A stretch of DNA of 64,000 nt from Dipteris shenzhenensis (GCA_047967505.1 CM106540.1); one strand, 5' to 3'; numbered from the stretch's first letter, positions 34,893 to 45,969 are shown. The notes: generated by a model not told the origin, from the letters alone. A program made the numbers and translations.

Positions 34893-37800
34893 ATGGATGT
34901 GGTGTTATATAAGAAGAATGAAGTGGTGGCTTTTGGACGAATTCATAGTCTTGATCCTATGAATGTGTGTCATTTTCAACGTTGTGGTGAGAGAAGATGT
35001 GTAGTGATAATCACCAACGTTGTAAATCCTGAAGTACATTTAAAATATCCACATGGAGACTTTGAAACATTGGGAGATATCTTACAATGTGATATATTTG
35101 ATATGCAAGCACACAGAACACTCTGGGACCAAGACGAAATTGTTCCAAAGACATACTTTCAAGATATCAAGAAAACTTATATCCAGGGGGAAAAAGTACA
35201 GATGTTATCTCGCTCCGGAGAAGTTTTAGCAATTGGCAACTTTAAGGGCTATGCTCAAAGTTTTCTCTGTATAGTGGAGATAATTAAGTTGACTAGTGCA
35301 GGTGTCATTCAAAATGCAATGGATAGTACTTCACAATTAGACGTCCATAATACTACGTCTCAACTACAAGTTCATAGTACTTGTAAATGGGGGTTAGCTT
35401 TCTTGAAATCAAGTTTGCCCAAGACAGTTTCCTTCAATGTCATGGAAGACACAACAGAATATTATCAGAAGAAAAAGACTATAACACAAATGGGATCCAA
35501 ATTGATAAGAAGCTATAGTAGTAATCAAGAGTATCATAGTGGCATGCTCACAGGTATCGAGGACATTATAGTAACAGATGTTGATGCAGAAAAGTTTTCT
35601 TGTGTTGCAAGTGACTCAAATATACTCACTGGTATAGAAGACTTGTCTTGTGTTGCAAGTGACTCGAACAGGCTCACTGGTATAGAAGACTTGTCATGTG
35701 TTGCAAGTGACTCGAACAGGCTCACTGGTATAGAAGATTTATCCTGTGTTGCAAGTGACTCAAACAGGCTCATTGGTATAGAAGACTTGTCTTGTGCTGC
35801 AAGTGACTCAAACATGCTTATTGATATAAAAGACAGAAGATGTGTTGAAAATAATAAGATGGGACCACAAAGTAAAATACATGCAAAGATCAATGGGATA
35901 AGTGATGCAATAACAGGAATTGATGATATTAGTGACAATGATCATGATGTTACCACTCGAATACAAGGCAAAAGGGGCAGAGAATCTGAGAATATTGTTG
36001 CTAGCATGCCAGAGAATATAGATGGGAGAATCTTGAGTTACGAAGGAGAAACAGTTCAACCACAAAATTCAAGAGGCATTGGCAACAAATTGACATCAAT
36101 GAACATGTCGACCAGATTGCCATTTCCAAGATATTATAAGGTATCAAATAATTCTCAAGCCTACACAGCATTTGATTATAAAGATGAAGATTCAAGGGAA
36201 ATGGATTCGAGGTTTGATGGTCTTACAACTAGAAAACGCAAGACACTATTTACAAAAAGAAAGTATGTGAGTGTGAAGAGGCGAAGAACCATGGCATCAA
36301 TTCCAGAACCAAAGAGACATGTGATGCTATCCGAGGAGAATATGGAAAGGATGCTTATGCGAGTTTGTTGCAAGAGAATTTGCATTAGAAAAGTTGGAAA
36401 AGATGATTGTGCAGCCATACGCCTTGGTATTTGGATTAAGACAACGCCTAATAGACATAACTATCTTCTTTAAGAGTTTTCATGCTTTCTTCATCAAGGC
36501 ACTAATCAAGATTTGAGCACAGGACACTGTAAACCTAGATTGAAACCCATGGTTAATGGGAGACCCATTTGCAATCGAGGATATCAATGGTTAACTGGAC
36601 TATCACATGGCACATATTGGACCATCTGGGCAGAGGTGAAAGAAAAAGTTATTCATACAATTCATGGAAATACCTACAAGCTTAAATGCCATGGAAGCAC
36701 TATAAATGCAACCGCAACATTAAAGCAAGTTCTCGAAGACCATGCATTACCGTAGCCTCATCTTCAATAAACAATGCTAGATGGATGTGTCAAATGCCAA
36801 CAACATCTTCCTTTGGGAATGACAAACAAGGATGTTTTTATCAAAGCTATGCCTATATATTAATATAAAATCTTGGTGAAAGTTTTCAAGCTCATTTTTT
36901 TAGTTTCACAATATTGGTAGAATGTAGTACTTTTTTATATATTTTATTTTGAATTTTGAAGGAAAAAATGTAAATCCTAGCGAAACTTTAAATTTTTTTG
37001 CAAAAAAGTTTCAAATCCTGGCGAATGTTTCAAACGTTTATTTTTATTAGGGCATACAAACTTTCAAAGCCAATATAACATTTTAGTTTCTTAACGAAAC
37101 TAACTTGAAAAAATCATCCATGATGACAAAGAAGGTCGTCCTAGAGACTGTCGATAAAACTTTACAAGACAGAGACGAGAGCATGATTTCACGATCAACC
37201 TTGTACAAAATTTGGCGTAGAGATTTTTGCCATGTCAAGACACCATCAAAGCAAAGGATGTCAAAATGTAAGACATGTGATGAATTAAAAAATGCCATTG
37301 AACATAGTAAATGTGAGCAGTAGCGAGGAAGATATATCAAATGGTGATCAATCCATTTACGTCATGTGCAGGATGCTCGAAAGTTGTATGCTTCTTGGAG
37401 AGAGGAAGCTATTTCACATGTCGATAAGTCCATGTGCATCACCATTGATGGCATGGACCAGAATACAACCACTTTGCCACGATATAGACGTATCCCACCG
37501 GCATTGGAGGGCAAACGTGGACTAAAAACACACTTGTGTGGAGTATTAGTACATGGATACATTATCTTTTGTGATGTATGGATTGATAGTTTGCATGACC
37601 ATGATAGTAACCAGGTTGTTACATCAATCATGAAAGCAATAAGAAAGGTCAGAGATGCTCGCGGATGTTTGCCTAACACATTGCGAATACAAGCTGATAA
37701 TTGTTGGAGAGAGAACAAGAATAAATATATATTTGCTTTATGCTCTATGTTGGTTGGTTTGAAAATATTTGAAGAAGTGGAAGTTGCCTTTCTTCTTGTC

Positions 37801-38970
37801 GGCCATACACATGAATACATAGATCAAATCTTCAGTGTTATCTCTGGTGAGTTGAAGGCAATGGATGTTTTGACAATGGAGGATATGCTATTTCGAATTG
37901 GGAAAAAAATTGAAGGTTCTCGTAAGGAAGAATCAGAAGTGGCTATCTTAGAGAGGATGGTAGATTGGAGAGCATTTATAGAGCCACATTTACAAACAGG
38001 AGATGATGCCCTAATAGGACACACAAATCCACACTACTTTTGGTTTCACATGCATAACAATATTCCAGTGATGCAATGGAAGCACTACTTAGTAGATGGA
38101 GATCATTTATGGAGTGAGTCATATGCTTTATTGCAACGAATAATTCCATTGGAGGAAACTAGATTTGTTCTTGCAAAAAACAAATCACTTGACATAGATG
38201 AAATGAAAGGCTTGAAAGCCTTCATTAAACATCTTCAAAGTATGATGCAGAAATATCCTGAGCAATCAACTAAGAATTTGGAGACAATTAAATCAACTAA
38301 AGCACTTATCCAATCTTTAGAAAGACAAGAAAACTTAATGAGCATTGAATACTCTGAATCCTTTTGGCCGGAACAAGCTAGGTCACCAAGTTTTCCTTTG
38401 GATATAAATATGTTAGTAGATATGGAGGAAGCAGAGGAATGCCTTTTACCTCAAAAATATTGTGGCAGGAAGGGAGATAAACCCTTACTAGAGTTTATAC
38501 CATGTAATGAGATTGAAGAGGGTCTATTTGTTACAGTTTGGGCATCTGATCCGGGTTCATAGTTGGATGACCAAGGTGGCCCAATTTGGGTTGCAAAGGT
38601 TACTAAGATAGAAAGGGATGACAAGGGAACTCCTATAACATTTACAGCTTTATGGTATGAACCAAAGCCATTAAAAAATCTCCCGAGAAGATATACAATA
38701 AAACAACTCTATGAGGGATGCTTGCAAAAGAAACGTGAATGGGTTCCAAATAATGAGGGATTAACAGAGGTGGAAGTCAGTAGCATTATTCATTGCTGGA
38801 AATCGAGGACACGAAGTTTTAAAAAGAAGCATGGATACAATGTTGAAAAATGTATCACAATCCCTGATCCAAGTCGTGTCCATATTAAACATCATTTGGC
38901 AAGACTTGACCCATCAAGCTCAAATACATTACATGAGTCTGATGACTCTGAACAAGATTCAAATGCATAA
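34893..38970 (+). pseudogene. DDE-like transposase candidate, copy 1
   Basis: Start chosen at ATG 34893 (MDVVLYKKNEVVAFGRIHSLD); a possible acceptor AACAG lies 20 bases upstream. The N-terminal 90 residues resemble the VA-x-G-x-(I/V)...GD domain of plant transposon proteins (perhaps DUF8039). Five tandem 16-residue units (GIEDLSCVASDSNRLT) follow at 35590-35830, then a basic stretch, then CKTCDEL. The core shows CITIDGMDQNTT (37440), QADNCWRENKN (37690) and LVGHTHEYIDQIFS (37800). This pattern I recall from the uncharacterised eukaryotic family DUF7869, thought transposase-like. The C-terminus (38500-38900) has PIWVAKVTKIERD...TALWYEPK, BAH-like. Stops at 36471, 36753, 36768, 37321, 37345 and 38560 plus a MITE kill it. 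Without the insert it would be about 1,257 codons. Confidence 0.75.
36827..37122. mobile_element. hAT-like MITE inside the transposase gene
   Basis: 296 bp present in copy 1 but precisely absent from copy 2. Flanked by an 8-bp direct repeat ATGACAAA (36819-36826 and 37123-37130). Ends CAAGGATGTTTTTATC and, inverted, CATGGATGATTTTTTC. An 8-bp target duplication and CAnGGATG ends fit the hAT superfamily. No coding capacity. Confidence 0.85.
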
Positions 38971-39003
38971 GATAATGTTTTGTATGCTTTTTTCCATACA
39001 AAT

Positions 39004-39211
39004 GGTGTATCTATACACCACCAATAACGAGATTCAGATGCATAAGATAATGTTTTGTATGCTTTTTTCCATACAAATGGTGTATCTATACACCACCAAT
39101 AAGATAATTTATTGTATGGTTTGTTTTTTAAAAAAGGGTGTATCTATACACCACTTATGTATTGAATTCAACAAACTCTTTTTTTTTTAAAAAATGGTGT
39201 ATCTATACACC
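39004..39211. repeat. Right subterminal palindromes, copy 1
   Basis: Four exact copies of the 16-bp near-palindrome GGTGTATCTATACACC at 39004-39019, 39079-39094, 39137-39152 and 39196-39211. The first two sit in a 75-bp tandem duplication. Also present inverted in copy 2 at about 49500-49710. Confidence 0.9.
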
Positions 39212-39539
39212 ACTTATATGTTGAATTCAACAAACTCTTTTCATATGGTGTCATATTTTCACTTCATAGTGTTAAAATTGAACTTGAGTTAGGAGACTAC
39301 TATTATTATTATTATTATAGTTATTGGATGGAGGCACCATGCATGAGTTTGGGAATTATAGCTTCAGCGAGCCATTTTTTTTAAAATTAGAGGTTACCAC
39401 TTGACTTTTTACTAGCTTAATAAGGCCATATTTGTATATAAGTGACCCATTAAGTGCTCAAAAAACCCAATTTTTTAGCTCACTAAGTGAAGTTGAGTGG
39501 AAAGGATATGCTCCAAAAAAAAGTCCAAACCAAGAGAGA

Positions 39540-39566
39540 AAGTCCAAAAATTTTGAATAGTGTGTT
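39540..39566 (-). repeat. Right terminal inverted repeat, copy 1
   Basis: Exact reverse complement of 28194-28220, ending GAATAGTGTGTT. Confidence 0.85.
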
Positions 39567-40055
39567 CAAAGGGATTGGATTGAGGAGACAATCATAAGCA
39601 TAAGATAACATGGAGAGCATAAGCCTACAAACAAGGAGAAAGAGGAGGAAGAGAAATACCAAAAATACTAGAAGAGGTGAGTCTTCTTTCTTTCACAAAA
39701 TCTCGTTTTTTGTTTTTAACCCTTGAAAATCAAGCATGAAAACTAGCACATAGCCTTAGCAATACAAGGAGAAACATGCTTCAACACTCACAAAAGGAAA
39801 TCTCACAAAAAACAAACCTACATTACTTAAAGAGACTCACCTTCTTGAAAAACTTTTTTTCACACAAGCAAAGAGGGAGAAGGGTGGAGAGGGAGCACAA
39901 GTGTTAGGAGATGGGTTGAGTAGTGATGAGGAGTGGAGAATAGAGAGGAGGAAAACGAGATCATCGAATATAAGCTGGGAGGAGGGATTGCTTTTCCCAC
40001 AATAGAGATGCTAAAGAAAGCACCGCATTGCGGGGTTTCGGGTTTTAGCCCACAG
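39567..40055. other. Unassigned sequence left of the CACTA element
   Basis: AT-rich, no coding signal. The left terminal repeat expected for the CACTA element (CACTAC-ACACA type) was searched for here by eye and not found. Confidence 0.4.
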
Positions 40056-40190
40056 TGTCGCTATATAGCGACGCTGGTCAGTCGCTATATAGCGATGCTT
40101 ATATTTAAAAGCGTCACTATATAGCGACGAAACATAGCAAAGCGTCGCTATATAGCGATGAAATAGAGCAAAACGTCGCTATATAGCGAC
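40056..40190. repeat. CACTA left subterminal palindromes
   Basis: Five copies of GTCGCTATATAGCGAC or one-base variants in 135 bases. CACTA elements carry clustered short subterminal repeats bound by their TnpA/TnpD-type proteins; binding here is inferred. Confidence 0.9.
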
Positions 40191-41754
40191 GTTTCAGGGC
40201 ACTTATTGTTAAAAGCTAAAAAAGAAGCCCATAGGTGGCTATTTTATTACTGTTAGTAGATTTCCTTGCAACTTATGTTGTCATTTTAGAAGTGTGCAGA
40301 TGGAAGGGACGAATGGAAGCTCATCAAATGATGCGCCACTGCCCAGGAGCACAAAGTGGCTTATGGAGAGGTTGTATTGTCATTGAACTCATTGTAAGCG
40401 AGAAGTACGACATCAACGTCGTATTATCATGCACCACAGATGTATGGGGAGGAGCCCAAACCAATACCCACTGTTGGTGTTGCACGTGTTGATGGATTAT
40501 CGGTAAGTCAAAGCTATTTGAGTTCGTGGTTAATATTGGATACCATTATGATACGAAACCTTGTGACAACATCTTATATTTACACAAAATCTTAAAATAG
40601 GATGAGGATGCTGACGAGGGTATGCATATACCTTCACACTTTGAGCAAGACTATAGTCTCCCGGATGATGATGAGGGTATGGTCAACATGATGGATTCTA
40701 TTTTTAGGGGCACTACATCCCATGTACACATGATGTCAGAGTTTGAGGTCAAAATGTGAGAGTTGCAATCAAGACAGTTGTACGAGGGTGCTAGGATGTT
40801 TAAACTACATGCTTGTCTCTCAATCTTGAATCTACAAGTAAAGTATGCATGGTCGGATACAACAAGTGTCTCAACCTTAATGAGGTTAGCTCCTGCATTA
40901 ATTTGACTCATTATTTGGATATTGTTTTTTTCGATAATCATCATGTATGGATTAGTGTACTGAATCATCATTATTCGAAGCCTATGTATGTTTGAATTGT
41001 GATAGGTTGCTCCAGAAGATGTTGCCTACACCAAATACCATGCCCGCATCAAGAGATGAAGCGAAGAAGATGCTAACAATAGTGGGTATGGATTTTGATA
41101 CCATCCATGCTTGTTGTAATGATTGTATTCTCTTTCCTCATGAGCATGGAGATTTGGCTCGTTGTCCAAAATGTGGGAAACAATGATATATTGGTAACTT
41201 GCAAGGTGAGCAGATACCGGTAAAGGTCTTGAGACACTTTCCCATCATTGCAAGAATACAGCACATGTTTCGATGCAAATCCATAATGGAGTTGATGACA
41301 TGGCATGCATCTCATCGATCCACTAATGACACATTAAGGATTCTCGCAGATTGTGCAGCTTGGAAGCACATAGACAATCAGTGGCCAGACTTTGTGAGGG
41401 AGCCATGCAGCTTACATCTTGGGCTCACCATGGACAGTGTGAATCCTTTTGGGTTACGCTCGACATCTTGGTTGACATGGCCCATAGTCGTGGTGAATTA
41501 CAATATCTCACCATGGCTAACAATAAAAAAGGGACACCTCATGCTTGCACTACTTGTGCCCAGGAGTACAAGGCAAAAAATATGGATGTGTACATGGCAC
41601 CTTTGATAGAGGAGTTATAGATAGTATGGAGAGGAGTGTGGGTCTTTGATGTTTCCAAAGCTCCTAGACATACCAATGATATTTTGGTCAGGGGTATCTT
41701 GATGTGGACCATGCATAACTACCCAGGATATGGAGAGTGCAGAGGTACGTGGTT

Positions 41755-41842
41755 GTGTCTCTACATGTATAATATAGGATTATGCTTTTATGACTCTCTT
41801 TCGCATGCATGTCTTATACTAACACATTCATGCACGCCTGCA
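41755..41842 (+). other. GT-AG intron in left Tnp2
   Basis: 88 bases beginning GTACGTGG and ending GCCTGCAG. Removing it joins YGECRG to LVTSGYHACPIC, restoring the family pattern. Confidence 0.65.
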
Positions 41843-42171
41843 GGACTTGTTACAAGTGGGTACCATGCTTGTCCTATTTGTGGACCAGGTTTGAAATCGC
41901 TTGCACGATACTCCAAACATATGAGGAAAAATGTTTATGAAGGTCATGCTCAATACCTTCCGCTGGACCATCTCGCGCATGGAGGTCAACTTGTGCACAT
42001 AGTTGATGAGGTGGCTATTGCAGGTACCGTTCATAGTCAGTGGATGTTTTTTCTCGAGCGGTTTATGAAAATTTTGAAGGGATTTGTAAGACAAAGAGCA
42101 AGACGAGAAGCAAGGATGGCAGAGGTCGGATGGCTTGTGCAAGAGTCATTAGTATATATCACGAAGTTTCT

Positions 42172-44029
42172 TGACAAAATATGAAGAGGGGAGAGGAGAA
42201 GAGTGCAGATGAGGAGAGAGGGCACATCTAGAGAGCACACAACAAATGACTAATTGTACACTAGATTTAGTTGAAAAAATAGAATATATACAAACCCTTT
42301 TAGGGTTAGGGTTAGGGAATCTAACCCTTTCCTCTATAGCACTCTATAAGGTTAGTGCTATGCACATATGATCACGTGATGGTGCTATGCACACATGATT
42401 ACATGATGTTGAGCGTGAACTCTCAACACCTTCCCTCAAGATCAACATCATGAAGTAGGCCTTCTTTTAAGATGATGATTCTGGGGAATCGAAGAAAGAC
42501 TGAGCTATGTGCAGAGATGGTGAGGCGGTGAAAGTCTGACTGTCGCTGGAGCCGTTTGCTGGAGAAGGCAAAGGAGCCTTGAAGCTCACAAGCTATGGAG
42601 CTTGTTGCTAGTCATCGATGAGCCCGTAGAAGGTGCTTAGCCATTGATGGCTTGTAGGTGCTGGAGTCCCGTGAGCTCGTCATGGTGGGAGTGCATCGCA
42701 GCAGTCAATGGAGGCTTCATGTTGGCTAGAGCGAATGGAGTTGCTTTGAGGCATGCAGAGCTAAAGAGCTATTGTGAGCTTACATGCACTATTGACTATA
42801 TGGCATCGCGTGCGTTTTGTTGTGCTTTGCATCACCATAGACGAGCCGGAGAGTGAGTCGTAGATGAGCCGGGTCGAGAGTGAGTCACTGTAGATGAGCC
42901 AGGTTGGGAGTGAGTCATAGATGAGCCGGGTTGGGAGTGAGCCATAGATGAGTCAGGTTGGGAGTGAGTCATTGCAGAAGCGATTGTACATTCATTGGCA
43001 CTGCTCGTTGCATGGCTGGCAAACTCTTCTTGATCACAATGGGAGCAAGCAACTTTCTCAACAATAGTAGTAGAGTCATAGATGACCTGGGAGCCACATC
43101 GGGTGGCTATTGCTGCTTCTAGCTCGTGAAGGCTCGCATTTGACGGTGACCTACTGGCGGACCTTGTAGCTAAACATAGAGGCATATGGAGTAAGCTTGA
43201 AGATGCAGCGCGTTGGAGGTGCCCGTGTGTAGTAGTGTGCAGCATAGAGGTTGAAGAAGCAACCTTGAGTGTTGAAGAGATGCCTGTAGAAACCGGCTTA
43301 CAATCCTCAAATTGAAAGCCTTGTAAGAGCTGTTTGTTGAAGAGATGCCTTTGCCTCGCCTTTTCCTTGAGTCAAAGCTTTGTGCTCTCTATCGTCGATG
43401 AACGGCGGCCTATGAGCCGGTGCTGAGCATGAGGCATTGTGAAATTGGAGCTCCTTCGCTATCGGTTGGAGGAGCCTTCAATAGGCTATGGGGCTCCTTG
43501 CTTGCAGGTTTAAGAAACTATAGTGCTCTCTCTCTCCTTCAAAGGCTCACTACTACTAAGAAAAAGTACAGAGCTCTCTTTCTCGCATATTTGGAATTAG
43601 AAACCTCAAAGAGAATACCTCTCATGGACGGAATTCTCACATGAATAGAAATTTCTCTGAAAGAAAACAGAAGTTCTCTCAACAGAAGAGAACACTCGAG
43701 AACTCTCAATCACTCTCTCACACTCAAGAATAGCAATGCCTCAGTGGAAGGTAGAACCATGCTCTGATACCATGACAAAATATGAAGAGGGGAGAGGAGA
43801 AGAGTGGAGATGAGGAGAGAGGGCACAGCTAGAGAGCACACCACAAATGACTAATTGTACACTAGATTTAGTTGAAAAAATAGAATATATACAAACCCTT
43901 TTAGGGTTAGGGTTAGGGAATCTAACCCTTTCCTTTATAGCACTCTATAAGGTTAGTGCTATGCACATATGATCACGTGATGGTGCTATGCACACATGAT
44001 CACATGATGTTGAGCATGAACTCTTAACA
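42172..44029 (-). mobile_element. Non-autonomous LTR element (TRIM-like) nested in CACTA
   Basis: 1,858 bp flanked by a 5-bp target duplication TTTCT (42167-42171 and 44030-44034). LTRs 42172-42428 and 43773-44029 are each 257 bp and differ at about seven sites (about 97 percent identity). The PBS TGGTATCAGAGC abuts the right LTR on the minus strand (43761-43772) and a polypurine tract TTGAGGGAAGG abuts the left LTR, so it reads on the minus strand. The 1.34-kb interior has no gag or pol. The LTR includes an AGGGTTAGGGTTAGGG stretch. It is absent from the right CACTA copy, so it inserted after the two copies existed. Confidence 0.93.
42832..43245 (-). CDS. Small repeat-bearing open frame inside the TRIM-like element
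   Basis: A 137-codon open frame in the sense orientation of the element. The C-terminal third is a tandem 9-residue repeat (THSQPGSSM and variants, about five units), produced by a roughly 27-bp DNA repeat at 42846-42975. It contains a CSHCDQEEF segment but no gag-like fold that I recognise. It may be chance coding over a minisatellite; non-autonomous LTR elements usually encode nothing. Confidence 0.25.
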   Translation of the reverse strand: MLHTTTHGHLQRAASSSLLHMPLCLATRSASRSPSNASLHELEAAIATRCGSQVIYDSTTIVEKVACSHCDQEEFASHATSSANECTIASAMTHSQPDSSMAHSQPGSSMTHSQPGSSTVTHSRPGSSTTHSPARLW

Positions 44030-45597
44030 TTTCTTGCATCCACGGATCCCAATATGCCGCAAGCTTGGCATAACAAGGATGATGATCACATCATTGGCAA
44101 GGTTCCCCAAGGAAAAGGGATTGAAAGAAAGATGAGTGAAGAGCAAATGGAGAAATTCAATAAGTTTTGTATCCTCAATAGCAAGGAGATGCAAAAGTGG
44201 ATACAGAGATATGAAGCGGCCAAAGCAGAAAGAATAAATGCAAGGATGAGATTCAGAGTAATGTACAGGCGATCGCAACCATATCCACGGGATCTGGCTC
44301 TTCTCCCCACTCACATGTCACTTGATCAGCTACAACTGGCTCTACGTAAAGCCGAATGCAATGGAGAGACAATAAACGATGCAAGCGAGAGTTATCATCT
44401 GGATGTATGATGCATGTAAGTTTCTTACCTCTTGACATAATTAAGTAATTATTTGTGGCAATATACGCTATAAAATAGATGCATCTTCATTGTTTTAATG
44501 ATGCTCTTTTACAGTACAAAAAGTACAGTGCATTATGGTCATATGGATGGAATTTTCACGTGGAATGCATCGATTCAAAGAGAGTCACGTATGATTGTGG
44601 AGTCATGGCTAACTTCACACAAGATAGCCGAGCAAGTGCTTCGGATACCAATCTTCTCTCCTCATAGTTGGATTATTGTGGAACCATATGCGAAATCTAT
44701 GAAGTTGATTCAAACGATTTAGTATTTTCATTCTTGATGTAAAATGGTTTAGAACTATTTACAATGGACCCCATGCAATAGTGAGAAAAGATAATAGCGG
44801 TTTCTTTGCAATAGACTCCACCAAACTTTGGACTGATGAAAGTGATACTTTTGTTCTTCCCGAGCACTGTGAGCAGGTGCATACTAATGATTTAATTAAT
44901 TGAAGCTTTCATTTTTAAAGATCCATTGATACATGTACTTAAGCATAATTTCATATATATAATTGATGACATTTGGCACCCATCTTCAATATAGGTGGTT
45001 TTTCATCCGGATCGTTCTGATCCAAGATGGTGGTACGTGATCCAAGTTGCACCATGAAGTAAGCAAATTTTTGAAGATAAATATGTGGATATGGAGATGC
45101 CACTACCAATGCCGGATCCAATTGATCCAGATGAATCTAGCGAAGAAGATGAGAGATCACAATATGAGCCAAGAGGAAGATGCGCATAAGTCATGACATC
45201 GCATTGGAGGAAGATGGAGATCACAATGTTGAGGAAGAAGGCAACGATCATCAAGAATCACCACACTTTATTGAAGAAGATGATCAAGTACTTTTAGGTG
45301 AATGTACGATGCTAGAGTAGTATGATGCTATAGGAAATCGACTCGGTATAGTGTTAGAGATAGGCTTGTTTGGCACGTTAGACTTGGCTCAAGATGAAAC
45401 CATTGATGTAAATGCTCTTCATTAATTTTTTTCGTCTCAAACATGGACATGAATATATGAGCTTCAAAGGCTTGATGTACATGCTCTCGTACTTTCATTC
45501 TCTCAAAAGATCAAACATGTATGAAAATTACAAAAAAATTGCCATTGGAGAAAACTAACTTTTAAGGTCAACATGAGAAAAAAAACTCTCTATAAAC

Positions 45598-45715
45598 ATC
45601 GCTATAAAAAATTATCTCAGTGTCGCTATATAATGACACTTACAATTCTGATAAAAGTCGCTATATAGCGACGTTTGACTAAAGTCGCTATATAGCGACC
45701 CTTGATGAGACGCAC
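45598..45715. repeat. CACTA right subterminal repeats, left copy
   Basis: Copies and variants of GTCGCTATATAGCGAC about 90-200 bases inside the right end at 45801. Confidence 0.85.
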
Positions 45716-45801
45716 TTCCAATATCGATGATTAGAGCCTCGTGCACGATAGACATCGGTACTTAAACATCACAATAGGATCCGTGTGTCGTAGTGTATAG
45801 A

Positions 45802-45878
45802 GCATCTAATAGCATGTCTATAGAAGCATCTATAGGCGCATTTGTCTATTATATAGACCCGCTTATACATGCGGGTTT
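45802..45878. other. 77-bp spacer between two CACTA ends
   Basis: Lies between the right end of the left copy (TAGTG, 45797-45801) and the CACTAC end of the right copy (45879). Contains CTATAGA repeats. The three bases next to each end (TAT and TTT) do not show a shared target duplication. Confidence 0.7.
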
Positions 45879-45969
45879 CACTACTACACATGAGTCCTAT
45901 TTCGACGCTTAAGCATCGACATTTAGCATGCACGGGGTACTAATTGTCGGTAATCAAAGCGGGATTAGT

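Larger units (their letters stand above)
28194..39566. mobile_element. 11.4-kb two-gene DNA transposon, copy 1
   Basis: Bounded by perfect 27-bp inverted repeats (28194-28220 and 39540-39566). If the four outer bases are ignored the ends read CACTATTC...GAATAGTG. Both subterminal regions hold repeats of the palindrome type GGTGTAnnnnTACACC. Inside are two divergent genes: an unknown gene on the minus strand (28931-32349) and a DDE-like transposase candidate on the plus strand (34893-38970). Between them lie a G/C array, a hairpin array and telomere-like repeats. A 297-bp MITE and several stops disable the transposase. No target duplication could be recognised at the ends. A partial inverted copy is at 49149-59573. 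Confidence 0.75.
40600..45190 (+). pseudogene. CACTA transposase Tnp2, left copy
   Basis: Segments in order: LYEGARMFKLHACLSILNLQ (40775), LPTPNTMPASRDEAKKML and HACCNDCILFPHEHGDLARCPKCGK (41020-41180), PVKVLRHFPIIARIQHMF, WHASHRSTNDTLRILADCAAWKHID, NPFGLRSTSWLTWPIVVVNYNISPW (to 41520), then after a frameshift MDVYMAPLIEEL and ILMWTMHNYPGYGE. These are Transposase_21 blocks. A GT-AG intron at 41755-41842 is clear, followed by GYHACPICGPGLKSLARY. DUF4218-like VDEVAIAGTVHSQWMFFLERFM lies at 41998-42170. The LTR element interrupts it, and decayed DUF4216-like sequence runs from 44470 to 45190. Stops at 41184, 41618 and elsewhere. It would cut and join element ends; this copy is dead. Confidence 0.8.
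40056..45801 (+). mobile_element. CACTA (EnSpm) element, left copy
   Basis: Plus-strand Tnp2 coding flanked by subterminal GTCGCTATATAGCGAC palindromes (40056-40190 and about 45598-45715). The right terminus at 45801 ends AATAGGATCCGTGTGTCGTAGTG, whose complement CACTACGACACACGGATCC matches the start of the right copy (45879). The left terminal repeat is missing or unrecognised, so the left limit given is only the first subterminal repeat. The gene is interrupted by an LTR element (42172-44029) and has an internal deletion of roughly 0.9 kb near 41990. Confidence 0.8.

Noticed and set aside
28194-39566. Calling the large element a standard CACTA because its ends can be read as CACTA...TAGTG
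   Set aside because: Identity of the ends extends four bases further out in three of three ends, no 3-bp target duplication is visible, and the protein is not Tnp2. The superfamily is left open.
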